From assembly GCA_025965395.1 (NCBI GenBank), contig JAOPXA010000119.1, forward strand, positions 1 through 7,157: DNA of 7,157 bases, in the 5' to 3' direction. How positions within the stretch are numbered: the stretch's first letter is position 1; every line of letters starts with the position of its first letter. The translations under genes and the position numbers were made by a program. Below the pieces are notes generated by a model. It did no database searches. It was not told the origin of the DNA and saw only the letters and a program-made list of their open reading frames with translations. Origin of the DNA: Nocardioidaceae bacterium (GTDB lineage Bacteria; Actinomycetota; Actinomycetes; Propionibacteriales; Nocardioidaceae). Below are positions 1 to 5,860 of the stretch, piece after piece.

Positions 1-227
1 GTGCCGATCTTGTGCTTGCCGTCGGAGTAGTACGCCGTGGTGGTCTGCGTCTGGAAGTCAGCGTTGGCGTCGGGGATGCCGACCAGGCGATAGGCGACGA
101 AAAGGGCCACGACGCCAAGGAAGAAGAACGTGAATCCGGTGACTACTACCCACTTGAGAACACGCTTCCAAGTCCACGGCTTGCGTGGCTTCTTGGCCTT
201 GCGGGTGGTGGGTTTCGTGGTGCTCAA
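1..227 (-). CDS. Class A penicillin-binding protein (transglycosylase/transpeptidase), N-terminal 75 residues only
   Basis: Reading leftward from a TTG codon at 227-225, the frame stays open to the window edge. It encodes a very basic cytoplasmic tail (residues 1-22, rich in K, R, P and T), one transmembrane anchor at about residues 23-48, and then the segment IPDANADFQTQTTTAYYSDG (51-70). That segment matches the entry to the glycosyltransferase region of actinobacterial class A penicillin-binding proteins, which polymerise lipid II and cross-link peptidoglycan outside the membrane. The catalytic domains lie beyond the left edge, so the assignment rests on topology, the linker motif and synteny with PadR and ino1. 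TTG is chosen because no ATG or GTG lies upstream in frame, and the next GTG (codon 40) is inside the membrane segment. The ribosome site is poor: AAGG 12 nt upstream, or GAG 6 nt upstream. The gene is divergent from PadR across 228 bp. Confidence 0.8.
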   Translation of the reverse strand, partial: MSTTKPTTRKAKKPRKPWTWKRVLKWVVVTGFTFFFLGVVALFVAYRLVGIPDANADFQTQTTTAYYSDGKHKIG

Positions 228-392
228 GACAGACTCAATCCTTACGTCATCACGGTGCAAACAGGCTGGTGGCGTCGGCTGCCCAGCACCAAGTGTGCAC
301 GGAAAACCTGAGATTTTGATAATTCCAAACGCCGTTTCACTCAGACGAGTGGTTCGTTTCACGGCAATCGATGGTCGCCAAGTGCTCGTTTT

Positions 393-415
393 CGATGTAT
401 CGTATCGATATATCT
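393..415. promoter_or_regulatory. Tandem palindromic operator-like site upstream of the PadR gene
   Basis: Two copies of a 10-bp near-palindrome lie head to tail: CGATGTATCG at 393-402 and CGATATATCT at 406-415. Each differs by one base from the perfect palindrome CGATATATCG, and the copies are 13 bp apart start to start. The pair is the most AT-rich and symmetrical part of the 228-455 gap, and it contains possible -10 sequences (TATCGT at 398-403, TATATC at 409-414) without a clear -35. PadR-family dimers usually bind AT-rich palindromes over their own promoters, so autoregulation is the simplest reading. That is inference; the repeats are seen directly. In the rest of the gap I see no gene and no convincing promoter for the leftward gene. 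Confidence 0.5.
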
Positions 416-455
416 ACCGAAACATACGGCCAACAGAGGGTTACTGACAGTCATC

Positions 456-1040
456 ATGGCAAAACGCGGCGCTTCACTCGAGTTTGCGGTCCTTGGACTG
501 CTGCACGACGCGCCGATGCATGGCTACGAATTGCGCAAGCACGTCAATCTTCTGCTCGGCTGGACGCGCCTCTTGTCGTACGGCACGTTGTATCCCTGCC
601 TCAAGGCTCTCGGCAAGGCCGGGTTCATCGAGACGGTGACTCCCGACGAGCCTCTCATCCGCGGCAAACGGCCCCGCATCGTCTACAAGCTCACCGCTGA
701 AGGCAAGGACCACTTCGCAGCACTGCTCGAAGAGGCCGGGCCTGCCGCATGGGACGACGAGAACTTCAACATCCGCCTCGCGTTCTTCGCGAGCACGGAC
801 TCACCGACGCGAGTGCGCATCCTCGAAGGTCGACGCAGTCGGCTCGAGGAGCGTCTCGATGGTGTGCGCACGTCCACCCAGCGTGGTCGCGCTCGCGCCG
901 ACAAGTACACCCTGGAACTTCAACGACACGGGCTTGAGTCCGTCGAACGCGAAGTCACCTGGTTGACCGAATTGATCGAACAAGAACGCTCGGCGGGCAA
1001 GGGCGAAGATGTCCCCTCGTCGATCACCGAAGCGAAGTAA
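456..1040 (+). CDS. PadR-family transcriptional regulator
   Basis: This 194-residue protein opens with [17 protein letters not shown] (10-26), the hallmark first helices of the PadR winged helix. It continues with the recognition segment [19 protein letters not shown] (41-59) and a wing with [15 protein letters not shown] (70-84). Residues about 100-180 are charged and helical, as expected for the PadR C-terminal dimerisation domain (Vir_act_alpha_C), followed by a short acidic tail. The size fits the AphA-like two-domain subgroup. ATG 456 starts the conserved domain properly and no upstream in-frame start exists. Its ribosome site is weak, since the purine run AGAGGG at 435-440 lies 15 nt away. 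The gene sits 28 bp upstream of ino1 on the same strand; a PadR gene beside ino1 is also found in mycobacteria. It probably represses itself and ino1, but no ligand can be inferred. Confidence 0.93.
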   Translation: MAKRGASLEFAVLGLLHDAPMHGYELRKHVNLLLGWTRLLSYGTLYPCLKALGKAGFIETVTPDEPLIRGKRPRIVYKLTAEGKDHFAALLEEAGPAAWDDENFNIRLAFFASTDSPTRVRILEGRRSRLEERLDGVRTSTQRGRARADKYTLELQRHGLESVEREVTWLTELIEQERSAGKGEDVPSSITEAK

Positions 1041-1056
1041 TGAGCAACCAACCAAC

Positions 1057-1063
1057 GAAGGAG
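1057..1063 (+). promoter_or_regulatory. Strong ribosome binding site that fixes the ino1 start
   Basis: GAAGGAG lies 5 nt before ATG 1069. It supports the internal ATG over the GTG at 1009, which would overlap the end of the PadR gene by 32 bp and add 20 non-conserved residues. Confidence 0.85.
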
Positions 1064-1068
1064 AACCC

Positions 1069-2148
1069 ATGGGTTCTGTACGCGTAGCAATTGTCGGTGT
1101 CGGCAACTGCGCCACCTCCCTGATTCAGGGCATCGAGTACTACCGGAACGCTGATGCAAGCAAGACGGTTCCCGGGCTCATGCACGTCGAGTTCGGCGAG
1201 TACCACGTCAGGGACATCGAGTTCGTCGCCGCATTCGACGTCGATGCCAAGAAGGTCGGCTTCGACCTTTCCGAGGCAACGACGGCCAGCGAGAACAACA
1301 CGATCAAGATCGCTGACGTCGCGCCGACCGGCATCACCGTTCAACGCGGTCACACCCTCGACGGTCTCGGCAAATACTACCGCGAGACGATCGAAGAGGC
1401 CGATGGCGAAGGCGTCGACATCGTGCAGGTCCTCAAGGACTCCAAGGCAGACGTGCTCGTCTCATACCTCCCCGTGGGTTCGGAGATTGCCGACAAGTTC
1501 TACGCGCAGTGCGCGATCGACGCCAAGGTTGCGTTCGTCAACGCCCTTCCCGTCTTCATCGCCTCGGACCCTGTGTGGGCCAAGAAGTTCGAGGACGCTG
1601 GCGTCCCGATCATCGGCGACGACATCAAGAGCCAGGTAGGCGCCACCATCACCCACCGCGTGATGGCCAAGCTGTTCGAAGACCGCGGCGTCGTGCTCGA
1701 CCGCACGTACCAGCTCAACGTCGGCGGCAACATGGACTTCAAGAACATGCTCGAGCGCGACCGGCTGGAGTCCAAGAAGGTCTCCAAGACCCAGGCCGTG
1801 ACCTCCAACATCGGTCACGACCTCGGCGCCAAGAACGTTCACATCGGCCCCAGCGACTATGTCCAGTGGCTCGATGACCGCAAGTGGGCCTACGTCCGCC
1901 TTGAGGGTCGCGCATTCGGCGATGTGCCTCTGAACCTCGAGTACAAGCTCGAAGTATGGGACTCGCCCAACTCGGCCGGCATCATCATCGACGCGATCCG
2001 TGCGGCGAAGATCGCCAAGGACCGCGGAATCGGCGGAGCGCTCCTGAGCGCCTCCTCGTACCTCATGAAGAGCCCGCCCGAGCAGCGTCCCGACGACATC
2101 GGTCGCGCCAAGCTCGAGGGCTTCATCGCGGGCACCGAAGAGCGCTAA
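1069..2148 (+). CDS. ino1: Inositol-3-phosphate synthase (myo-inositol-1-phosphate synthase)
   Basis: The enzyme converts glucose 6-phosphate to 1D-myo-inositol 3-phosphate in the cytoplasm with NAD as a recycled cofactor. This feeds phosphatidylinositol-derived lipids and mycothiol in actinobacteria. At 359 residues it is close to the mycobacterial form (about 367) and much shorter than the eukaryotic enzyme (over 500). Visible motifs are the Rossmann loop GVGNCATS (10-17), LPVGSE (134-139), the active-site loop [11 protein letters not shown] (183-193), NVGGNMDF (217-224) and the lysine-rich SKKVSK (235-240), equivalent to the catalytic lysine region of yeast Ino1. WDSPNSAG (297-304) lies in the second half of the NAD-binding domain. 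No catalytic segment appears to be missing. It follows PadR by 28 bp with a strong ribosome site, so the two are probably one transcript, and a long hairpin follows the stop codon. Confidence 0.97.
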   Translation: MGSVRVAIVGVGNCATSLIQGIEYYRNADASKTVPGLMHVEFGEYHVRDIEFVAAFDVDAKKVGFDLSEATTASENNTIKIADVAPTGITVQRGHTLDGLGKYYRETIEEADGEGVDIVQVLKDSKADVLVSYLPVGSEIADKFYAQCAIDAKVAFVNALPVFIASDPVWAKKFEDAGVPIIGDDIKSQVGATITHRVMAKLFEDRGVVLDRTYQLNVGGNMDFKNMLERDRLESKKVSKTQAVTSNIGHDLGAKNVHIGPSDYVQWLDDRKWAYVRLEGRAFGDVPLNLEYKLEVWDSPNSAGIIIDAIRAAKIAKDRGIGGALLSASSYLMKSPPEQRPDDIGRAKLEGFIAGTEER

Positions 2149-2166
2149 GCACCACCCGTACACCTC

Positions 2167-2245
2167 ACGAAATCCGCTGAGAGTGACGAATTGGTCGCGA
2201 CACACCGTGTTGCGAGAGCCAAAACGTCACTCCCAGCGGATTCGT
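2167..2245. terminator. 79-nt compound hairpin between convergent ino1 and pcnA
   Basis: The outer arms 2167-2188 and 2225-2245 pair over 20 bp with one bulge (A2172) and one mismatch (A2180/C2233). A 2x2 AA/AA internal loop separates them from a second stem, 2191-2203 with 2207-2222. That inner stem has 13 pairs including one G-T wobble, a 3-nt bulge at 2216-2218, and apical loop ACC at 2204-2206. The element fills most of the 102-bp gap between two convergent stop codons, so it probably ends transcription from both sides. It is not a textbook intrinsic terminator: on the plus strand only TTTT at 2249-2252 follows, overlapping the pcnA stop, and no T-run follows on the minus strand. U-poor terminators are common in high-GC actinobacteria. 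The length and layered symmetry also fit a dispersed palindromic repeat. Confidence 0.6.
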
Positions 2246-2250
2246 GCGTT

Positions 2251-3678
2251 TTAGGTGCGGGCAGCCCACCAGGACTTCAGAGCCTCGGTGGCTGACTCTT
2301 GCGACATCGGACCCATGTCCATCCGCAGGTCGAGCAAGAATTTGTATGCTTCGCCGACCTCGCGCCCCGGTGAGATGCCGAGGATCTCGATGATCTGGTT
2401 GCCATCGAGGTCCGGCCGCATGGCCGACAGTTCCTCCTCCTGGGCCAGATACGCAATGCGCTCCTCCAGGTGGTCGTAGCTCGCGCGAAGGCGCGCCGCC
2501 TTGCGTTGGTTGCGCGTGGTGCAGTCCGCGCGGGTGAGTATGTGGAGCCGCTCGAGCTCATCGCCAGCATCGCGGACGTAGCGGCGCACGGCCGAGTCGC
2601 TCCAGTCGCCCGTGCCGTAGCCGTGAAACCTCAAGTGCAGCTCGATCAGCTCGGAGACCGCGTCGATCTCATCGTTGCTGTAGCGCAGCGCCTTCAGGCG
2701 TTTGCGGGCCAGCTTCGCGCCCACCACGTCGTGGTGATGGAACGTCACCACCCCACCCTCCACGAATTTGCGGGTCTTCGGCTTGCCGATGTCGTGCAGC
2801 AGTGCGGCCAGACGCACCACCAGGTCCGGCCCGCCGAGCCTGCCCTCGAGCTCGATCGCCTGGTCGAGGACCGTGAGCGAGTGCTCGTAGACGTCCTTGT
2901 GGCGGTGGTGCTCATCGCGCTCGAGGATCATCGCGGCCAGCTCGGGCAGGAACTCATCGGCCAGCTTGGTGTCGACCAGGACCCGAAGACCCTTGCGGGG
3001 GTTGCTGCTCAGGATGAGCTTGTTGAACTCGTCGCGCACGCGCTCGGCCGACACGATCGAGAGCCGCCCACGCATCTGCTCCATGGCGGCAAAAACGTCG
3101 GGGGCGACCTCAAAATCGAGCTGAGCGGCAAATCGCGCGGCTCGCATCATCCGGAGCGGGTCGTCGTCGAACGACTGCTCCGGCGTCACGGGCGTCCGGA
3201 TCACCGAAGCCGCGAGATCGGACAACCCGTCGAACGGATCGACGAACGTACGGTCGGCAAGCGTGATCGCCATGGCGTTGATGGTGAAGTCGCGACGCGA
3301 CAGATCGCCCTCCAACGTGTCGCCGAACTCGACGTCAGGTCGACGCGAATCGACCTCGTACGTGTCGGTGCGATACGTGGTGATCTCGAACTGCGCGCCC
3401 GCCTTGCGGCAACCAATGGTGCCGAAGTTGCGCCCCATGTCCCAGATCGCGTCCGCCCACCCGGTCAGCAACGCTTCGATGGTGTCCGGATGGGCAGACG
3501 TCGCGAAGTCCCAGTCGTTGCCGGTCCGTTCGAGCAACGCGTCACGCACGGGCCCGCCCACCAAGGCGAGCTCATGACCGGCCGCCGCAAATCGGTCGCC
3601 CAACTCCTGCAGCTGCGGAACGGCGTCGAAGAGGCGACTGATCTTCGCGAGTTGTGCGTCAGACAATCGGCTCGACAT
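2251..3678 (-). CDS. pcnA: CCA tRNA nucleotidyltransferase (class II; often named PcnA in actinobacteria)
   Basis: This cytoplasmic enzyme adds or repairs the 3'-CCA end of tRNAs from CTP and ATP. From ATG 3678 it has 475 residues, close to the mycobacterial homologue (about 480). Nucleotidyltransferase motifs appear in order: GGPVRD (41-46), the metal-binding DWD (55-57), RRDFTINAMA (128-137), DDPLRMMRAARF (172-183) and ERVRDEF (212-218). An HD phosphohydrolase-type domain follows, with H266 in YEHS, HDIGK (295-299) and HHHD (314-317), as in the HD-containing members of the family. Poly(A) polymerases share the first motifs, but every actinobacterium needs the CCA activity and no second candidate is in this window, so CCA addition is the better call. 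A GTG at 3744 would add 22 residues across the divergent promoter region with no family similarity that I recognise, so ATG 3678 is preferred. That ATG lacks a ribosome site but lies 8 nt after a -10-like TAGACT. Confidence 0.94.
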   Translation of the reverse strand: MSSRLSDAQLAKISRLFDAVPQLQELGDRFAAAGHELALVGGPVRDALLERTGNDWDFATSAHPDTIEALLTGWADAIWDMGRNFGTIGCRKAGAQFEITTYRTDTYEVDSRRPDVEFGDTLEGDLSRRDFTINAMAITLADRTFVDPFDGLSDLAASVIRTPVTPEQSFDDDPLRMMRAARFAAQLDFEVAPDVFAAMEQMRGRLSIVSAERVRDEFNKLILSSNPRKGLRVLVDTKLADEFLPELAAMILERDEHHRHKDVYEHSLTVLDQAIELEGRLGGPDLVVRLAALLHDIGKPKTRKFVEGGVVTFHHHDVVGAKLARKRLKALRYSNDEIDAVSELIELHLRFHGYGTGDWSDSAVRRYVRDAGDELERLHILTRADCTTRNQRKAARLRASYDHLEERIAYLAQEEELSAMRPDLDGNQIIEILGISPGREVGEAYKFLLDLRMDMGPMSQESATEALKSWWAART

Positions 3679-3686
3679 GTTGGCTG

Positions 3687-3692
3687 AGTCTA
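3687..3692 (-). promoter_or_regulatory. Candidate -10 box of a leaderless pcnA transcript
   Basis: On the minus strand TAGACT (matching TANNNT) ends 8 nt before the A of ATG 3678. No purine-rich ribosome site lies between. This spacing would place the transcription start at or within a base or two of the start codon. A TTGGGA at 3719-3714 resembles a -35 box, but its 21-nt spacer is too long for a standard promoter, so the -35 is unassigned. Confidence 0.45.
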
Positions 3693-3733
3693 CGACCCTG
3701 CTCGCCTTCGGTTTCCCAACGGAGGGGTTTGGG

Positions 3734-3745
3734 GGTGCATGCACC
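3734..3745. promoter_or_regulatory. Perfect 12-bp palindrome in the divergent promoter region
   Basis: GGTGCATGCACC is a perfect inverted repeat that directly abuts the candidate -10 box of the rightward gene. A protein bound there would cover the -35/-10 spacer of that promoter and lie about 60 bp upstream of the pcnA start. The placement is suggestive of an operator. However, a window of this size should contain one or two perfect 12-bp palindromes by chance, so confidence is modest. Confidence 0.3.
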
Positions 3746-3751
3746 TAACAT
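3746..3751 (+). promoter_or_regulatory. Candidate -10 box of a leaderless DUF6049-murJ transcript
   Basis: TAACAT (matching TANNNT) is followed by 6 nt and then GTG 3758. No convincing ribosome site precedes this GTG; GGGCGG abuts it too closely. The -10-to-start distance is what is expected if transcription begins at the G of the GTG codon, a common arrangement in actinobacteria. The -35 region (GGAGGGGTT at 3721-3729) has no match to a housekeeping consensus. Confidence 0.5.
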
Positions 3752-3757
3752 GGGCGG

Positions 3758-5860
3758 GTGAGAACCTTCGGTCGCGATGCCAACGCACGCGCCCGAATCC
3801 TGCTTCTGCTCGTCTTGGCTGCCCTGCTGAGCGTCACGGTGCTGGGCACTGCCGGCCCTTCCCCCGCCGCCACGAATGACCAAAAAGGCCTTGCTGTCAC
3901 CCTCACGGCGCTCAGCCCCACCTACCTCAGCAAGGGTCAACCCGTCGTGCTTTCGGGGACGATCACCAACACGAGCGCCCACGTGTGGACCGACCTGCAG
4001 GCATACCTCGTGATTCCCCGGACGCCGTTCACGACGCGCAAGCAGATCGATGAGTTGCTCGCCGGTGACGCCAACGCCTATGCGGGCGAACGCGTCGTCG
4101 ATCTCGAAGCCCTCGCCAAGCTCGGCAATCTGGCACCGGGCGAGACGCGCGGATTCTCGCTGACCGTCCCCTACGCATCGCTGGGCATCAGTGGAGCTGA
4201 CGGCGTCTACCCCATCGGCGCCCAGGTCCTCGGCACCGACGACAAAGGCGAACGAAGCCCCCAGGCGATCGGCCGGGACTTCACGTTCATCCCCAAGCTC
4301 ACCAACGCTGACCAGACGATGCTCCCCGCGTCGATCATCTGGCCGTTCCTGTCGCCGGTCTATCGACGCCCCGACGGCACGTATGAGGGCACCGATCGGT
4401 TGCTCAAGTCCATCAGCACCGACGGCCGCATGAGACGCGTGCTCGACATCGCGCGCAGCGCTCCCTCGAGCGCCGTGACGGCGATCATCGATCCTGCCCT
4501 CCTCACTGCGCTCAACGACATCGCGACCAACCAGGTCGGGCGACCGAGCGCACGCAAGCCCCCAGCGACCGACATTCCCGAGGCTCAGCGCACCGAGGTC
4601 CAGCGATTCCTCGACGATCTCCTGGCGTTCCTGCGTTCCAACTCGACCTGGGTCATCGGCTATGCCCGCCCCGACGTCCAGACACTCGCCGCCAGCGGCA
4701 GCCGCAGCACCAACCTCCGAGCCGGCGTCGACGACGCGACGAGCCAGACGTTGGCCGCATTCGGGATCAGTGGGCGCCGAGTCAGCTGGCCTGTCGGCGG
4801 CTTCTTGGCGTCCTCCTCCCTCCCCTACGTCCGGGGCGACGGCGACCAGCCCGCCATCGTCGCGCCGAGCTCGATCAAGGGTTGGAGCAGGCGCGACGGC
4901 TCCCTGCTCAAGGTGGACACCGGGTTGGGACCGGCTCCGATCGTGGTGGACGACCCGCTGATCATGGACAGCAACGAGACCAACACCGACTCAGCCCTCG
5001 CCGTGAGGCAACGCATCGTCAGCGAATCCGCCCTCGCCGTTCTTCAACGGTCGCTCGACCCGGACGCAGATTCGGACTCGACGCTCATCGTGAGTCCCAC
5101 GTGGACACCGTCCGCCGATTGGCCCGCCGCCAACTTCTACTCCGCGTTCGACGTCCCTTGGCTAGCCCCCATCAGCGCGGAGTCCCGACTCGCCAACACG
5201 GTGCCTAAGCTCGACGGCTCGCTGCGGATCCCCTCCAAGGGCGCACCGGCGCTCATCTCCCAAGCACAGGTCTCCGCCGCCCGCCAGCTCGAGCGACGCG
5301 CCAGCGCCATCTCGTCGATCGCTGACGACGGTGACGCCATCTACTACAACCAGCTCGTCGCCCAAGCCCTATCTGGTCGATGGGCCAAGTCCCGCTCGGC
5401 TGGGGCCACCAACACCGAAGCGCAGACGGACCAGATCGACGCTGAGCTCTCCAAGGTCAAGATCGAGGGTCCGAAATCCGTCACCTTGTCGAGCACCAGC
5501 GGCCGCTTTCCGCTCACCATCACCAACGGTCTGTCCTCGGAGATCACCGTGGGCGTGCGCCTCAGGGCCCTTGACTCGACCTTGAAGATCCCTGACGTCA
5601 AGGCCATCACCGTGGGGCCGGATCAACGCGCCACCGTCACCGTCGACGTCGACGTCGACGACGTCCGTCGCGCCAACATCACGGCGACCTTGCTGGCACC
5701 TAGCGGCGCAGAGTTCGGTGATCCCGCCACGTTCGTCCTGCGCAGTAGCGCGCTAGGGCTTGTGATCTGGATCGGTATGGGCGTCGCCGGCGTGCTCGTC
5801 GTTGCCGCGATAGCGCGACGTTTCGTTCGCAAGCGCCAGCTCATGGGCACCGATGACTGA
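3758..5860 (+). CDS. DUF6049-type exported membrane protein encoded with MurJ
   Basis: This 700-residue protein has a basic N-terminus and a hydrophobic core at about residues 13-32. A possible signal peptidase site follows near SPAAT (35-39). A large extracytoplasmic region comes next, then one transmembrane helix (about 665-686) and a basic tail RRFVRKRQ (687-694) that should stay inside. It is thus a single-pass protein facing the outside. Residues about 46-165 look like a beta-rich domain, and about 575-660 look like an immunoglobulin-like or NEW3-like fold (FPLTITNGLSSEITVGVRL). The middle part has no motif that I recognise. Synteny between pcnA and murJ identifies it with the mycobacterial Rv3909-type family, whose function is not established to my knowledge. 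The 8-bp overlap with murJ suggests a role in lipid II export or its regulation, which is inference. GTG 3758 is chosen because it precedes the signal peptide at leaderless spacing from a -10 box. Confidence 0.85.
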   Translation: MRTFGRDANARARILLLLVLAALLSVTVLGTAGPSPAATNDQKGLAVTLTALSPTYLSKGQPVVLSGTITNTSAHVWTDLQAYLVIPRTPFTTRKQIDELLAGDANAYAGERVVDLEALAKLGNLAPGETRGFSLTVPYASLGISGADGVYPIGAQVLGTDDKGERSPQAIGRDFTFIPKLTNADQTMLPASIIWPFLSPVYRRPDGTYEGTDRLLKSISTDGRMRRVLDIARSAPSSAVTAIIDPALLTALNDIATNQVGRPSARKPPATDIPEAQRTEVQRFLDDLLAFLRSNSTWVIGYARPDVQTLAASGSRSTNLRAGVDDATSQTLAAFGISGRRVSWPVGGFLASSSLPYVRGDGDQPAIVAPSSIKGWSRRDGSLLKVDTGLGPAPIVVDDPLIMDSNETNTDSALAVRQRIVSESALAVLQRSLDPDADSDSTLIVSPTWTPSADWPAANFYSAFDVPWLAPISAESRLANTVPKLDGSLRIPSKGAPALISQAQVSAARQLERRASAISSIADDGDAIYYNQLVAQALSGRWAKSRSAGATNTEAQTDQIDAELSKVKIEGPKSVTLSSTSGRFPLTITNGLSSEITVGVRLRALDSTLKIPDVKAITVGPDQRATVTVDVDVDDVRRANITATLLAPSGAEFGDPATFVLRSSALGLVIWIGMGVAGVLVVAAIARRFVRKRQLMGTDD
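5642..5659 (+). repeat. Three tandem GTCGAC hexamers inside the DUF6049 gene
   Basis: Three exact copies of the palindromic hexamer GTCGAC encode V629-D634, the start of the alternating stretch VDVDVDDV (629-636). The alternation fits one beta strand of the C-terminal domain. The tract could vary in copy number in frame, but three copies are probably just codon preference. Confidence 0.6.

Noticed and set aside
301..326. GGAA...TTCC arms resembling an ECF sigma factor element or small inverted repeat in the gap left of PadR
   Set aside because: Only 4-bp arms match, with no matching -10 element for either direction, so nothing specific can be supported.
12..447. Two overlapping plus-strand open frames of about 100 codons at the left end
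   Set aside because: They run antisense to the penicillin-binding protein N-terminus and through the regulatory gap, with no ribosome site or recognisable motif.
1462..2205. 247-codon open frame on the minus strand, antisense to ino1
   Set aside because: It lies opposite the conserved ino1 coding sequence, runs into the intergenic hairpin and shows no protein motif, so it is a shadow frame.
2470..3687. 405-codon open frame on the plus strand, antisense to pcnA
   Set aside because: The product is rich in R, V, H and L with no recognisable motif and mirrors the codon structure of pcnA on the other strand. This is a typical high-GC shadow frame; pcnA has all its family motifs.
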